Source of the DNA: Syntrophaceae bacterium | Lineage (GTDB): Bacteria > Desulfobacterota > Syntrophia > Syntrophales > Smithellaceae | Assembly: GCA_016927935.1 (NCBI GenBank) | Contig: JAFGLS010000065.1 | Span: forward strand, 24,268-88,267 | Direction of reading: 5' to 3' | Length of the DNA stretch: 64,000 bases | Shown here: one piece after another, positions 17,289 to 26,538 of the stretch | Layout: the number at the start of each line of letters is the position of its first letter | How positions within the stretch are numbered: the stretch's first letter is position 1 | Made by a program: the position numbers and the translations under genes | The notes under the pieces: generated by a model | What the model was told of the DNA's origin: nothing | The model's input: the letters and a program-made list of their open reading frames with translations, nothing else | Database searches by the model: none

Positions 17289-18398
17289 GTGGTTAATCAC
17301 GAGACAAGCTATGCCGGACGGATTCTTTTTTTAGACGCCTTGCGTGGATTAGCGGCAGTATGGGTCGTGCTATATCATATGGTGTTCATCCCCAAACCAA
17401 ATCTGGTGACGCCTGTCTGGGCATCGTCATGGGTTCGTGTGGGGGGAATGGGGGTCACTCTTTTTTTCCTCTTTACAGGTTTTTCCATTTGTTACACGAT
17501 GAAAGCGCACCAAATGGAACAAAGGCCTTTTCTCAGCTTTTACATTCGCCGTTTCTTTCGAGTGGCCCCTCTCCTTTATCTGCTTATAATAGCAATTATC
17601 ATAAGAAACCCATACTATCATTCCTCCCTCGAAGTAGCTGCAAACTTCCTGTTTGTTTTCAATCTCTTTCCCGGATGGCAAACAGGTATTGTTTGGGCAA
17701 GTTGGTACATTGGTGCTTTGGTTTTTCTTTATCTCTTATCGCCACTCGTTTACCAATATTTCAATAATTTACGGAAGGCAGCAATATTTATTCTTTTATC
17801 AGTAGTGATGTTTTATGCTTTCAAATGCCTTATAAAATATATTCCATTTGATTATGAAACATACTTTCAGTGGTCTTTTATCAGGCATTTGCCAATTTTT
17901 GCCTCCGGCGTTTTAATCTATTATATACTGAAGAGAAATCCACTACATCAGTTCAAGTATAAAAAAAGCACCGGTTTGTTCTTGTTAGGCATTTCTTTAT
18001 TGCTTTTTATCGGATTACTTCTTAAAAAGTTACCAGTACTTGATCAATACCATTGGCAAGCCATAATCTTTTCAATTTTTATAATTGGTGTTGCAATAAA
18101 TCCACTTAACATTATTGTTAATAACTATACTGTATACCTCGGCAAACTGAGCCTTTCTTTGTATTTATGTCATCCCATATTAATCGTTTATCTAACTCCA
18201 CTGTATCGATATATATATGCATGGCCGGTTCCTTTATCGATCCAATATTTGATAATTGTCTGCATTACATTATTCTTACTTATTGGCATTTCTTTCTTAA
18301 CATACAAAATTGTAGAAGAACCATTTGTACGTATGGGAAAGAAATGCCTGGATTCAATAAAGCGACGTAACCGGCGGAGTGAACTGAATCCGGCGTAA
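17289..18398 (+). CDS. Acyltransferase family 3 (OafA/YrhL-like) integral membrane protein
   Basis: ILFLDALRGLAAVWVVLYHMVF..., FFLFTGFSICYT, FYIRRFFRVAPLLYL. Confidence 0.9.
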   Translation: MVNHETSYAGRILFLDALRGLAAVWVVLYHMVFIPKPNLVTPVWASSWVRVGGMGVTLFFLFTGFSICYTMKAHQMEQRPFLSFYIRRFFRVAPLLYLLIIAIIIRNPYYHSSLEVAANFLFVFNLFPGWQTGIVWASWYIGALVFLYLLSPLVYQYFNNLRKAAIFILLSVVMFYAFKCLIKYIPFDYETYFQWSFIRHLPIFASGVLIYYILKRNPLHQFKYKKSTGLFLLGISLLLFIGLLLKKLPVLDQYHWQAIIFSIFIIGVAINPLNIIVNNYTVYLGKLSLSLYLCHPILIVYLTPLYRYIYAWPVPLSIQYLIIVCITLFLLIGISFLTYKIVEEPFVRMGKKCLDSIKRRNRRSELNPA

Positions 18399-18439
18399 TT
18401 AAACATATGAATAATGAATAAAAAATTGGTGTCAAAGAA

Positions 18440-19336
18440 TTGGACTTATTATTTAAAAAAAATACTTTAGCCGCTGAGAAAGTCCATTCAAAAGACCGTG
18501 TTTCGGTTTACACACCTGAATCAGCTCTGCGCAATCCGATGAAACTCATTCGTGAAATGTTTCGTGATTTGTATTCTTCACGTGAGCTGGCCTGGCGACT
18601 TTTTGTTCGTGACGTAAGTGCCCGTTATCGGCAGAGTCTGCTTGGCTACGTGTGGGCTTTCCTACCACCCATCGTGGCTACCTGCACATTCGTTTTGTTG
18701 AATCGGAGCGGGATTCTCAATGTGGGTAACCTGCCGCTTCCCTACCCTGCCTACGTAATGATAGGAACGCTTTTGTGGCAAGTTTTTGCCGACGCAATAA
18801 ACAGCCCCATTAAAACGGTGACGGCCGCCAAGTCTATGCTGGTAAAGATCAATTTCCCGCGTGAAGCAATCCTGATTTCCGGTATGTTGGATGTTTTTTT
18901 AAATTTTGCAATACGTTTGATTTTACTTATAGCAATCTTTATCTATTATGGAATTGTACCGCCAATAACCGCACCACTTGCAGTAACAGGAGTTTTTGCC
19001 ATTTTTTGTTTAGGTATAATGATCGGAATTATTCTTACACCTATAGGCATACTTTATACTGATATAGGTCAAGTATTGAGTATGGTGCTTTCTTTCTGGA
19101 TGCTGTTTACTCCGGTTGTTTATGCACCACCCACAACCGGTATTCTAGCGCGACTGACATCATTAAACCCGGTTAGTCCACTTATCGTTACCACACGCGA
19201 ATGGTTGGCAATAGGTGCAGCAAGCAATTTATTTCCCGCTTCGGTCGTTTTCCTAATCACTATGGTTCTTTTATTTGCCGGCTGGCTCCTTTATCGACTG
19301 GCAATGCCCATTCTTATAGAACGAATGGGCGGATGA
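18440..19336 (+). CDS. ABC-2 type polysaccharide exporter permease (Wzm-like)
   Basis: ELAWRLFVRDVSARYRQSLLGYVWAFLPPIVATCTFVLLNRSGILNVG...; conserved Wzm/TagG-type N-terminus. Confidence 0.9.
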   Translation: MDLLFKKNTLAAEKVHSKDRVSVYTPESALRNPMKLIREMFRDLYSSRELAWRLFVRDVSARYRQSLLGYVWAFLPPIVATCTFVLLNRSGILNVGNLPLPYPAYVMIGTLLWQVFADAINSPIKTVTAAKSMLVKINFPREAILISGMLDVFLNFAIRLILLIAIFIYYGIVPPITAPLAVTGVFAIFCLGIMIGIILTPIGILYTDIGQVLSMVLSFWMLFTPVVYAPPTTGILARLTSLNPVSPLIVTTREWLAIGAASNLFPASVVFLITMVLLFAGWLLYRLAMPILIERMGG

Positions 19337-19382
19337 ATCTCACAGAAACTTTTATTTCTCTTTATTTAAAAGGACAATATTT

Positions 19383-20837
19383 ATGAAAGTTGCTTTCTTC
19401 TTTTTTCCTCCGTGGGACCCTCATTTCCCTTCCTATACGACGGCCCTTTTCAGAGGATCGACACTAAAAGCCGGGCATGAATTTTTCGGATTTGATCTGA
19501 ATATTGATATATACAACTCTGTACAGAAGGAAGATAAAAAAATTTGGAATGCCCAATCAGCAAATTTATGGCAGGTGGACAGCGATAAAATCATTCAAAA
19601 ATATTCAAGATATATAGATTCATGTATAGAAAAAATAACCGGATTGAGAATTGATCTCTATGCGATGTCTATAAATGTATATTCCAAGAACATAGCCTTC
19701 TATACGGCCCGGAAAATAAAAGAGAATAATCGCGCCGCCAGGATATTTATCGGAGGACCTCAGTGTTTTCCAGCATATGATGGTCTCAAAATCCTTAAAA
19801 ACAAGTATGTGGATGCCATTTGTACCGGAGAAGGTGATCTAATATGGATAAAAGCTCTTGATCATTTTTACAAATATGGAAATCTTCAGCTTGATGTTCC
19901 GGGATTGTCCTATAAAAAAGATAACGGTGATATCGTCAATAACGGAGTTCCTGAAATAGTACGGAATTTGAATTCAATCCCGTTCGCCGACTACAGTGAT
20001 ATTGATTTCAGAAAATACGGCAATGTATATAATTTCAGTCTGATGACAAGCCGTGGTTGTATCAACAAATGCGCATTTTGCAGCGAGAGACCGAATTTTT
20101 CTGTGTTCAGATTTCGTTCGGCAGAAAATATCTATAACGAAATTGTCAAACACCTGCAAGATATGCATCACAATCCTTCCGTTTCCCGATGGCGGATTTT
20201 GTATAATAGGATAATGCCATACAGACGGATGTTTCAGTACAACCGGATGAATCTTCCTTATATCAGTTTCAATGATTCCCTGTTAAACGGAGTTCCGAAA
20301 GAACTCGAAAGGTTCTGCGATCTGGTTATTCGGGGAGGTCATAAGTTCAGTTGGGGAGGTATGGCACTTATAAGAAAAGAATTGACTTTTAATATGCTCA
20401 ACAAGATGCAAAAAGCCGGCTGTTATAATCTGGCATGGGGGCTGGAATCCGGATGTCAAGAAGTTCTGGATCTAATGAATAAAAAGTTCTTTGATATAAA
20501 TCTGGCCAAACAGGTAATAAAAATGACGCATAATGCCGGAATACATCAGTCCATCTCCCTGATAGCAGGCTTCCCTGGAGAAACTGAAGAGATGTTTCTC
20601 AAAACAAAAGAGTTTGTAAAAGAGTTTAAAGATTATATTGTAGTTGGTATTCAACCAATGATGCTTGTCAAGAATTCTTTGGTCTCCGACAAACCTGAAG
20701 ATTTTGGAATTAAACCGGGAAGTGACTGGTTAAAATGGCAAACTCTTGACGGAACAAATACTTACGACATCAGACTCCAAAGAGTCGAAGCACTAAGATC
20801 TGTACTTGACGGGAAATTGATTACTATAGATAAATGA
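19383..20837 (+). CDS. B12-binding-domain radical SAM protein
   Basis: SRGCINKCAFCSERP (CxxxCxxC), RIFIGGPQCFPAYDG, GEGDLIW, WGLESGCQEVLDLMNK. Confidence 0.9.
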   Translation: MKVAFFFFPPWDPHFPSYTTALFRGSTLKAGHEFFGFDLNIDIYNSVQKEDKKIWNAQSANLWQVDSDKIIQKYSRYIDSCIEKITGLRIDLYAMSINVYSKNIAFYTARKIKENNRAARIFIGGPQCFPAYDGLKILKNKYVDAICTGEGDLIWIKALDHFYKYGNLQLDVPGLSYKKDNGDIVNNGVPEIVRNLNSIPFADYSDIDFRKYGNVYNFSLMTSRGCINKCAFCSERPNFSVFRFRSAENIYNEIVKHLQDMHHNPSVSRWRILYNRIMPYRRMFQYNRMNLPYISFNDSLLNGVPKELERFCDLVIRGGHKFSWGGMALIRKELTFNMLNKMQKAGCYNLAWGLESGCQEVLDLMNKKFFDINLAKQVIKMTHNAGIHQSISLIAGFPGETEEMFLKTKEFVKEFKDYIVVGIQPMMLVKNSLVSDKPEDFGIKPGSDWLKWQTLDGTNTYDIRLQRVEALRSVLDGKLITIDK

Positions 20838-20849
20838 TTACGCAGAAAC

Positions 20850-22124
20850 ATGCATTTGCCAACCGGAAATAATAATTCTTGTGAAACAAAACCGAATAAA
20901 ATGACCACCAATGATATTTTAATAAAAGCTGACGGCGTATCAAAGAAATTTTGTCGCAGCCTCAAAAAATCACTCTGGTATGGTTTTAAGGACATCTCCA
21001 GCGAAGCCCTGGGGTATAGAGGCGGTCACGATAGACTTCGTTCCGAAGAATTCTGGGCGGTAAAAGATATCTCTTTTGATTTAAAGCGTGGAGAATGTCT
21101 CGGAATTATTGGCCGCAACGGAGCGGGCAAAACTACCCTTCTTAAAATGCTCAACGGTCTGATCAAGCCGGACAAGGGCTGTATAACAATACGCGGCCGT
21201 GTTGGTGCTCTCATTGCCCTCGGTGCGGGATTTAATCCTATCTTGACCGGACGCGAAAACATCTACGTTAATGGTTCAGTGCTGGGACTTAGCAAACGGG
21301 AAATTGATGAGAAAATTGAAGAGATAATTGATTTCAGTGAAGTCAGAGAATTCATTGATTCACCGGTGCAAAGCTATAGTTCTGGAATGCAGGTACGGCT
21401 TGGTTTTGCGATTGCGGCTTCGCTACAACCGGACGTCCTATTGATTGATGAGGTTCTTGCCGTAGGCGACGTTGGTTTTCAAACAAAATGTTTCAACTTA
21501 TTGAATCGGCAATCGAATAAAACGACAGTTGTTTTTGTTTCACATATGATGAACCAGGTAGCACGCATCGCTAATAAAATTATCGTTATGGAAAAAGGAA
21601 TGGCTGCCTTCCAATCGAATGATGTTGCCGGTGGAATTGAGCATTACAACGATTCATTCAAAAATGAAGGGGTAACGGTTACCGGAACAGGAAAAGCTGT
21701 GATTGAGCAAATTCGCTTATATGGAGAGGATTCTTCTGACAATGAATCTATGCCTATTTTCCAGTATGGAAGTGATATAACAATTGAACTTGATTATCGA
21801 TTGCATAAGAATGTACAGGCATGTGTGATTGCAATCGGTATTTTCGATCAATCGATGCGCATGATTGCCCAATCATTTTCAAGAGCATCGGGAATCTCCT
21901 TTGAAAATAACCATGGAATTATAAAGACAAAAATAATTATTCCGCGAATCCCTCTTGCACCAGGTCTGTATAGTATCACCATAGGATTTACAGAAAAGAG
22001 GCAATCAGGTCAATGGGGAGAACACCTCGCTAGATATGAGGCTATAAAGTCTGTTAAAATTATTGGTAATGCGGCCCTATCGGCAAGTTACGCACCTATT
22101 GTACTAGAGGCCAAATGGTCCTAA
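20850..22124 (+). CDS. ABC transporter ATP-binding protein with C-terminal Wzt-type domain
   Basis: IIGRNGAGKTTLLKMLNGLIKPDKG, YSSGMQVRLGFAIAASLQPDVLLIDEVLAVGD; about 150 aa Wzt_C-like extension. Confidence 0.9.
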   Translation: MHLPTGNNNSCETKPNKMTTNDILIKADGVSKKFCRSLKKSLWYGFKDISSEALGYRGGHDRLRSEEFWAVKDISFDLKRGECLGIIGRNGAGKTTLLKMLNGLIKPDKGCITIRGRVGALIALGAGFNPILTGRENIYVNGSVLGLSKREIDEKIEEIIDFSEVREFIDSPVQSYSSGMQVRLGFAIAASLQPDVLLIDEVLAVGDVGFQTKCFNLLNRQSNKTTVVFVSHMMNQVARIANKIIVMEKGMAAFQSNDVAGGIEHYNDSFKNEGVTVTGTGKAVIEQIRLYGEDSSDNESMPIFQYGSDITIELDYRLHKNVQACVIAIGIFDQSMRMIAQSFSRASGISFENNHGIIKTKIIIPRIPLAPGLYSITIGFTEKRQSGQWGEHLARYEAIKSVKIIGNAALSASYAPIVLEAKWS

Positions 22125-22178
22125 TTTCTTGATTTTTCCCATGCTTTTTTAAAAAAAATTCACAAAGCGTGGTGTATT

Positions 22179-23066
22179 ATGAGATTGATGCGGCATTTCT
22201 CAAAAAAATGGTCAAATCTTTTAATTAATCATATTGTTCAATCGTTGCCGGATCACGTTCTTTCCTTACAACTGCCTGAAAAATGCAGATATTCGGAAAT
22301 GGACATTAATAAGAATGATTTGAAGAGATGGTGTGACCAATATGTCCCTGACTGGGAAACGTCGTTCGGTGATATCAGACATAAAAAGATTATAGAGTTC
22401 TTCTGCAGTTATAATTTGCTAAGACTATGCCCGAAAGATATTTTAATGGATGTTGCCGGCGGCACGTATGGATATTTGAAAACAGCCGAAGTTGCCCGTC
22501 GAATTCTTCAAGATCGAGCCATAGCAAATTTTATCATTGAAGCATTGGGAACTGAAGTGGATTATATAGAAAGTGACGCAGGCAATATACCTTTGCCGGA
22601 AAACAGTATAGATAAAATATCTTGTCACCACTCCTTTGAGCATTTCCAGAATGATACTGACATACGTTTTATACGTGAAGTTAAGAGAATACTAAAACCG
22701 GGCGGCATGTGTTGTATTGTTCCACTGTTCTTAACAAAACGATTTTATGAAATTACAGATGAATTAACTCTACACAGAAAATATAGTGACGCATCTACCC
22801 GTATAATAGATCCCACCGCGACACTTCCCGGAGGTATATTTTCCGGTAATTACGCACGGACATACAGCATGGCAGCGTTCAACAATCATATTCTTGATCA
22901 GCTTGACGCCATCGAATGGAATGTTAATATTGTTAAGGTTCTTTTGAATGGCCGACCAGCACCGTATCCTGACATCCCGTGTAATAAAAATGTTGCAAGT
23001 GTTAACTTTCCTTACAGATGTCTCCTGATAAAAAAGAAAAATCTTAATGATAAAAATTGCCGGTGA
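22179..23066 (+). CDS. Class I SAM-dependent methyltransferase
   Basis: DILMDVAGGTYGYLKTAEV...AGNIPLPENSIDKISCHHSFEHFQNDTDIRFIREVKRILKPGGMCCIV. Confidence 0.8.
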   Translation: MRLMRHFSKKWSNLLINHIVQSLPDHVLSLQLPEKCRYSEMDINKNDLKRWCDQYVPDWETSFGDIRHKKIIEFFCSYNLLRLCPKDILMDVAGGTYGYLKTAEVARRILQDRAIANFIIEALGTEVDYIESDAGNIPLPENSIDKISCHHSFEHFQNDTDIRFIREVKRILKPGGMCCIVPLFLTKRFYEITDELTLHRKYSDASTRIIDPTATLPGGIFSGNYARTYSMAAFNNHILDQLDAIEWNVNIVKVLLNGRPAPYPDIPCNKNVASVNFPYRCLLIKKKNLNDKNCR

Positions 23067-23103
23067 AATCGGTTTTATTTCTCTTCAATAATCATCAAAT
23101 ATA

Positions 23104-26100
23104 ATGTCGCAAAAACATTCACATCTGAATAATGAAATGGGTAAAGAAAACTGGAAACTATTCAGGGCAGCAATATTTCAATATCATTTGCATGAATGCC
23201 TCACATATTTTCTTCATGTCAGCCAGGCAGGCAGTCACAGGTCTTTTTTGAGTACTGGAAAGAGTTTGCCTAGTGAAAAATTGACGGTTTTAAACGGTAT
23301 TTGCAGCCGTTTAATAGGAGAATCCATTCTACCTAAAAAAATATTGGCCACACACCTTAATCAATATAAGTATGCTGAAATTCTCTCCCGTGCATTTAGC
23401 TTGTGGAAAAAGGATCCCCCTGTCTCATTTTCTCCACCTCAGATACTTCCAAAAGGAAAATCTTATGAGGAATGGTTTCGGACAGGTGGCAGCCAAAAAA
23501 AGTATTGGCCGGTGCATGAACTCAGAAAATGGCTCCTAAAACATGGCGCACATTACTTCCGGCATGGCCTAATACACGGCAGTGTAGGCACCCTTGATGA
23601 TAGGAATGGTTTTAGTGACTTGGATCTGGCATTTATCATTCGAGGAAACGTGATTCTAGATAAAGATGCACTTGTTGGATTGAGACAGAAGGCTCGTCAA
23701 ATCTTAATTTATACATATGCATTTGATCCCCTAATGCACCATGGCCCCTACTACCTGACAGAATTTGATTTATCAATATACCCGCAAGGATTACTTCCAC
23801 TTGTTATATATGAAAACGGCGTAAACATCTTCGGAAATGATGAATTCATATATGTCAGACCTTATAATTCGGAATTTTTTACCGATTCATTAGTGGAATA
23901 TTTTAACGAGCACATCAAAGAATGGGCAAATAATAAGCAATATATTTCTGATGCATGGGATGTTGAAGTTGTTTTGGGAACAATAATGTTATTACCTTCT
24001 CTTTATCTGCAAAGCATTTCCAATAAATTCAGATATAAAAGTTTCTCGTTCAGTGAAGCAAAACTGGACTTCACGCCGGACCAATGGATGCCCATCGAAA
24101 TTGCAACAAACATAAGATCCAGTTTACCGGAACGTTATCGGCCGCCACATTTACTTGTTTCCATTGCCAGATTGACTGGAAAAGCAGGTTTTTTACCAAA
24201 ACGTGCCCTTCTTCACGGCAAGTCTAAACAATCGGCTAAATTAGCGCAATACATGATAGGAAGTGATTTTGCCGAACAATCATTAAGATTAATTAATTCA
24301 GTGCGAAAAAAAATTGCCGATGCGGATGTTGTCAATAGATCAGCCCCAGAGGAATTTTTATCTGCTCTGGGAGATATACAAAGAGGACCTTTTACCGATG
24401 AACCATTTAAGGCAACAATGGCTGATTATATGAAGGCGAAAGACTATTTAATTGACCGGTGGACTAAATCCGATAAACGTCCTGTCGCCATTTATCAACT
24501 GGGATCAATAGGCGCGGCTGGCCACTCGGATATTGATTTTATTGTGGTCTGGCCGGAAGCACAGCCCATAAAATATAAAGACTACCGGCAGGCTGAATAT
24601 CCGGCATCGATTCAATCGTATATGGTTCATCCTCCCTATTTCTGCACACCGAAACTCTGGGAGAAGATGGCCGGCTGGTACCCTGCTTTTAGTCTTCAAC
24701 ACCTGTGGGGGGAAAAACTGGATTTACCTAAAGTGCCGGATGGAGCTTCTAAGGGAATTGCTCTCGGGCATCTTGCGGCCTCGCTTCACACAAAACTTCC
24801 TGAAGATTTATTTTTGTTTGCCATGCAGAAACCCATTCGGCTTCGCATCATCATCAACACTTTACACAGTTTCAAATATACCTGCCAATTAGCCGCGATG
24901 GCAGGAATGACACTGCCGCCGGATATTTCTGAATTGGCGAAAAAAATTGAAAACCTAAGAGAAAATTGGATCGATAACATCCCCAAACCTTTTGATAAAC
25001 TTCAACAGTTATCCATTGAAGTTTGTTGTGCTCTCCAAATCATTCATGACCTGTGTATAGAGGCTGTTGATAAATCATGCTCTTCCCGAGAAAACCCTGA
25101 TCAATATCCGATTTACTCACCGAACTTGAGCACTTATGCCCAGCATGCTGTATCTTGTTATTTTACTACAGGATCAACTCCCCGGCTATTAACAGCGGGC
25201 TTGGCCCGATTTCTTTCTCTTTGTGCTGTTTTTGAACCTAAAATGCTTCAGACTTTCAGACATCTTGGCAGGCTTCCAGGGATTTCCATTAATGAATCCA
25301 TCTACACAGAAGGACTAAGGCGATTTGCCGCCGATTCGGTGGAATATGCTGATGAAATGATTCCTTTAGGGGTTCCAGCAACGAAATACTACAGTTTGGG
25401 ATACAGCCCTAAAGGGAATCCGATAAACGACGGAGTTAAATTGCCATTCTTTCATCGTTCAGTTTCATTGATAAAACGAGCGGTCTCAATGACTCGGGAT
25501 AAACGCTCAAGGCAGTGGTTAGTTCATAAGCTAAAGGCACGTATAAATTATTTTATAAAATATTGTTCTCTTTATCCACGCCTTCGCTTATTCAGGATAT
25601 TAAAATCGGACAAACCAATTATAATTATATCGCAATTGATGCACATGGGAGATATTGTGGCGTGTGAGCCTGTCGCTCGACAATTACATGAAAAAAACCC
25701 CGGCGCCTATATAATCTGGTGTATAGATATCCGTTATCAGGAAATTGTAAAGAAAAACCCTCATATTAAATATGTGTTCAGTGTGCTGTGTATGTGGGAA
25801 TGGTCCCGGCTGCGCGATTCAGGCTTGTTTGATGCTATAATCGATTTGAATGTTCATGAAAGATATTGTTCCCGCTGCAATTTCATTCTATTAAAAGATG
25901 AAACCGCACAGGCCATTAAATATGGAACTCAATATCGCCATCCTTCACTCCTGGAAGCCTTTTCAAAGGGAGCGGGAATCGCAATAAGACCCGAAAGACC
26001 ACTCTTATATTACTCAAAAAAAATTATCCGTAGGATTGATTCTCTTTCTTTGCCGTCCTTTTTCATAGTCATAAATTGTAAATCTAATGAAGAATCCAGA

Positions 26101-26520
26101 AATATCCCCCGCAACAAGTGGATACAAGTATTAAATTACCTGTGTAATACCCATTATGTCAACGTCGTTGAAGTGGGATCTTCGGCATTTGCTTCAATAA
26201 AATCATCTCACTACTTTGATCTCTGTAATCAATTGAGCATCCTGGAAACGGCAGAAGTGATTCGCAGAGCAGCTTTGTTTGTCGGCATTGATAGCGGTCC
26301 GGCGCATCTTGCTAATGCAGTACAAACCCCGGGAATTCTATTGATGGGACACTATCTTGAATTTGTCAAGTATATGCCGTACACCGGTTTCTACACAGAT
26401 CCGAAGAATGTGGATTTTTTATGGGCTGATGGTCCCGCGGCTCTTTTGGAAGTTTCATCAATCATAAACATTATTTTAAAACGACTGGAAAAAGAGGTCT
26501 GTAACCCCTCAATAACATGA
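23104..26520 (+). CDS. Multidomain protein: two nucleotidyltransferase-like motifs + C-terminal GT9 (heptosyltransferase-like)
   Basis: HGSVGTLDDRNGFSDLDLAFII and YQLGSIGAAGHSDIDFIVVW are NTase-like GSx(n)DxD motifs; C-term IIIISQLMHMGDIVACEPVARQL...FVGIDSGPAHLANAVQTPGILLMG is GT9. Confidence 0.8.
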   Translation: MSQKHSHLNNEMGKENWKLFRAAIFQYHLHECLTYFLHVSQAGSHRSFLSTGKSLPSEKLTVLNGICSRLIGESILPKKILATHLNQYKYAEILSRAFSLWKKDPPVSFSPPQILPKGKSYEEWFRTGGSQKKYWPVHELRKWLLKHGAHYFRHGLIHGSVGTLDDRNGFSDLDLAFIIRGNVILDKDALVGLRQKARQILIYTYAFDPLMHHGPYYLTEFDLSIYPQGLLPLVIYENGVNIFGNDEFIYVRPYNSEFFTDSLVEYFNEHIKEWANNKQYISDAWDVEVVLGTIMLLPSLYLQSISNKFRYKSFSFSEAKLDFTPDQWMPIEIATNIRSSLPERYRPPHLLVSIARLTGKAGFLPKRALLHGKSKQSAKLAQYMIGSDFAEQSLRLINSVRKKIADADVVNRSAPEEFLSALGDIQRGPFTDEPFKATMADYMKAKDYLIDRWTKSDKRPVAIYQLGSIGAAGHSDIDFIVVWPEAQPIKYKDYRQAEYPASIQSYMVHPPYFCTPKLWEKMAGWYPAFSLQHLWGEKLDLPKVPDGASKGIALGHLAASLHTKLPEDLFLFAMQKPIRLRIIINTLHSFKYTCQLAAMAGMTLPPDISELAKKIENLRENWIDNIPKPFDKLQQLSIEVCCALQIIHDLCIEAVDKSCSSRENPDQYPIYSPNLSTYAQHAVSCYFTTGSTPRLLTAGLARFLSLCAVFEPKMLQTFRHLGRLPGISINESIYTEGLRRFAADSVEYADEMIPLGVPATKYYSLGYSPKGNPINDGVKLPFFHRSVSLIKRAVSMTRDKRSRQWLVHKLKARINYFIKYCSLYPRLRLFRILKSDKPIIIISQLMHMGDIVACEPVARQLHEKNPGAYIIWCIDIRYQEIVKKNPHIKYVFSVLCMWEWSRLRDSGLFDAIIDLNVHERYCSRCNFILLKDETAQAIKYGTQYRHPSLLEAFSKGAGIAIRPERPLLYYSKKIIRRIDSLSLPSFFIVINCKSNEESRNIPRNKWIQVLNYLCNTHYVNVVEVGSSAFASIKSSHYFDLCNQLSILETAEVIRRAALFVGIDSGPAHLANAVQTPGILLMGHYLEFVKYMPYTGFYTDPKNVDFLWADGPAALLEVSSIINIILKRLEKEVCNPSIT

Positions 26521-26538
26521 AAGGAAACATCTGTTTAA

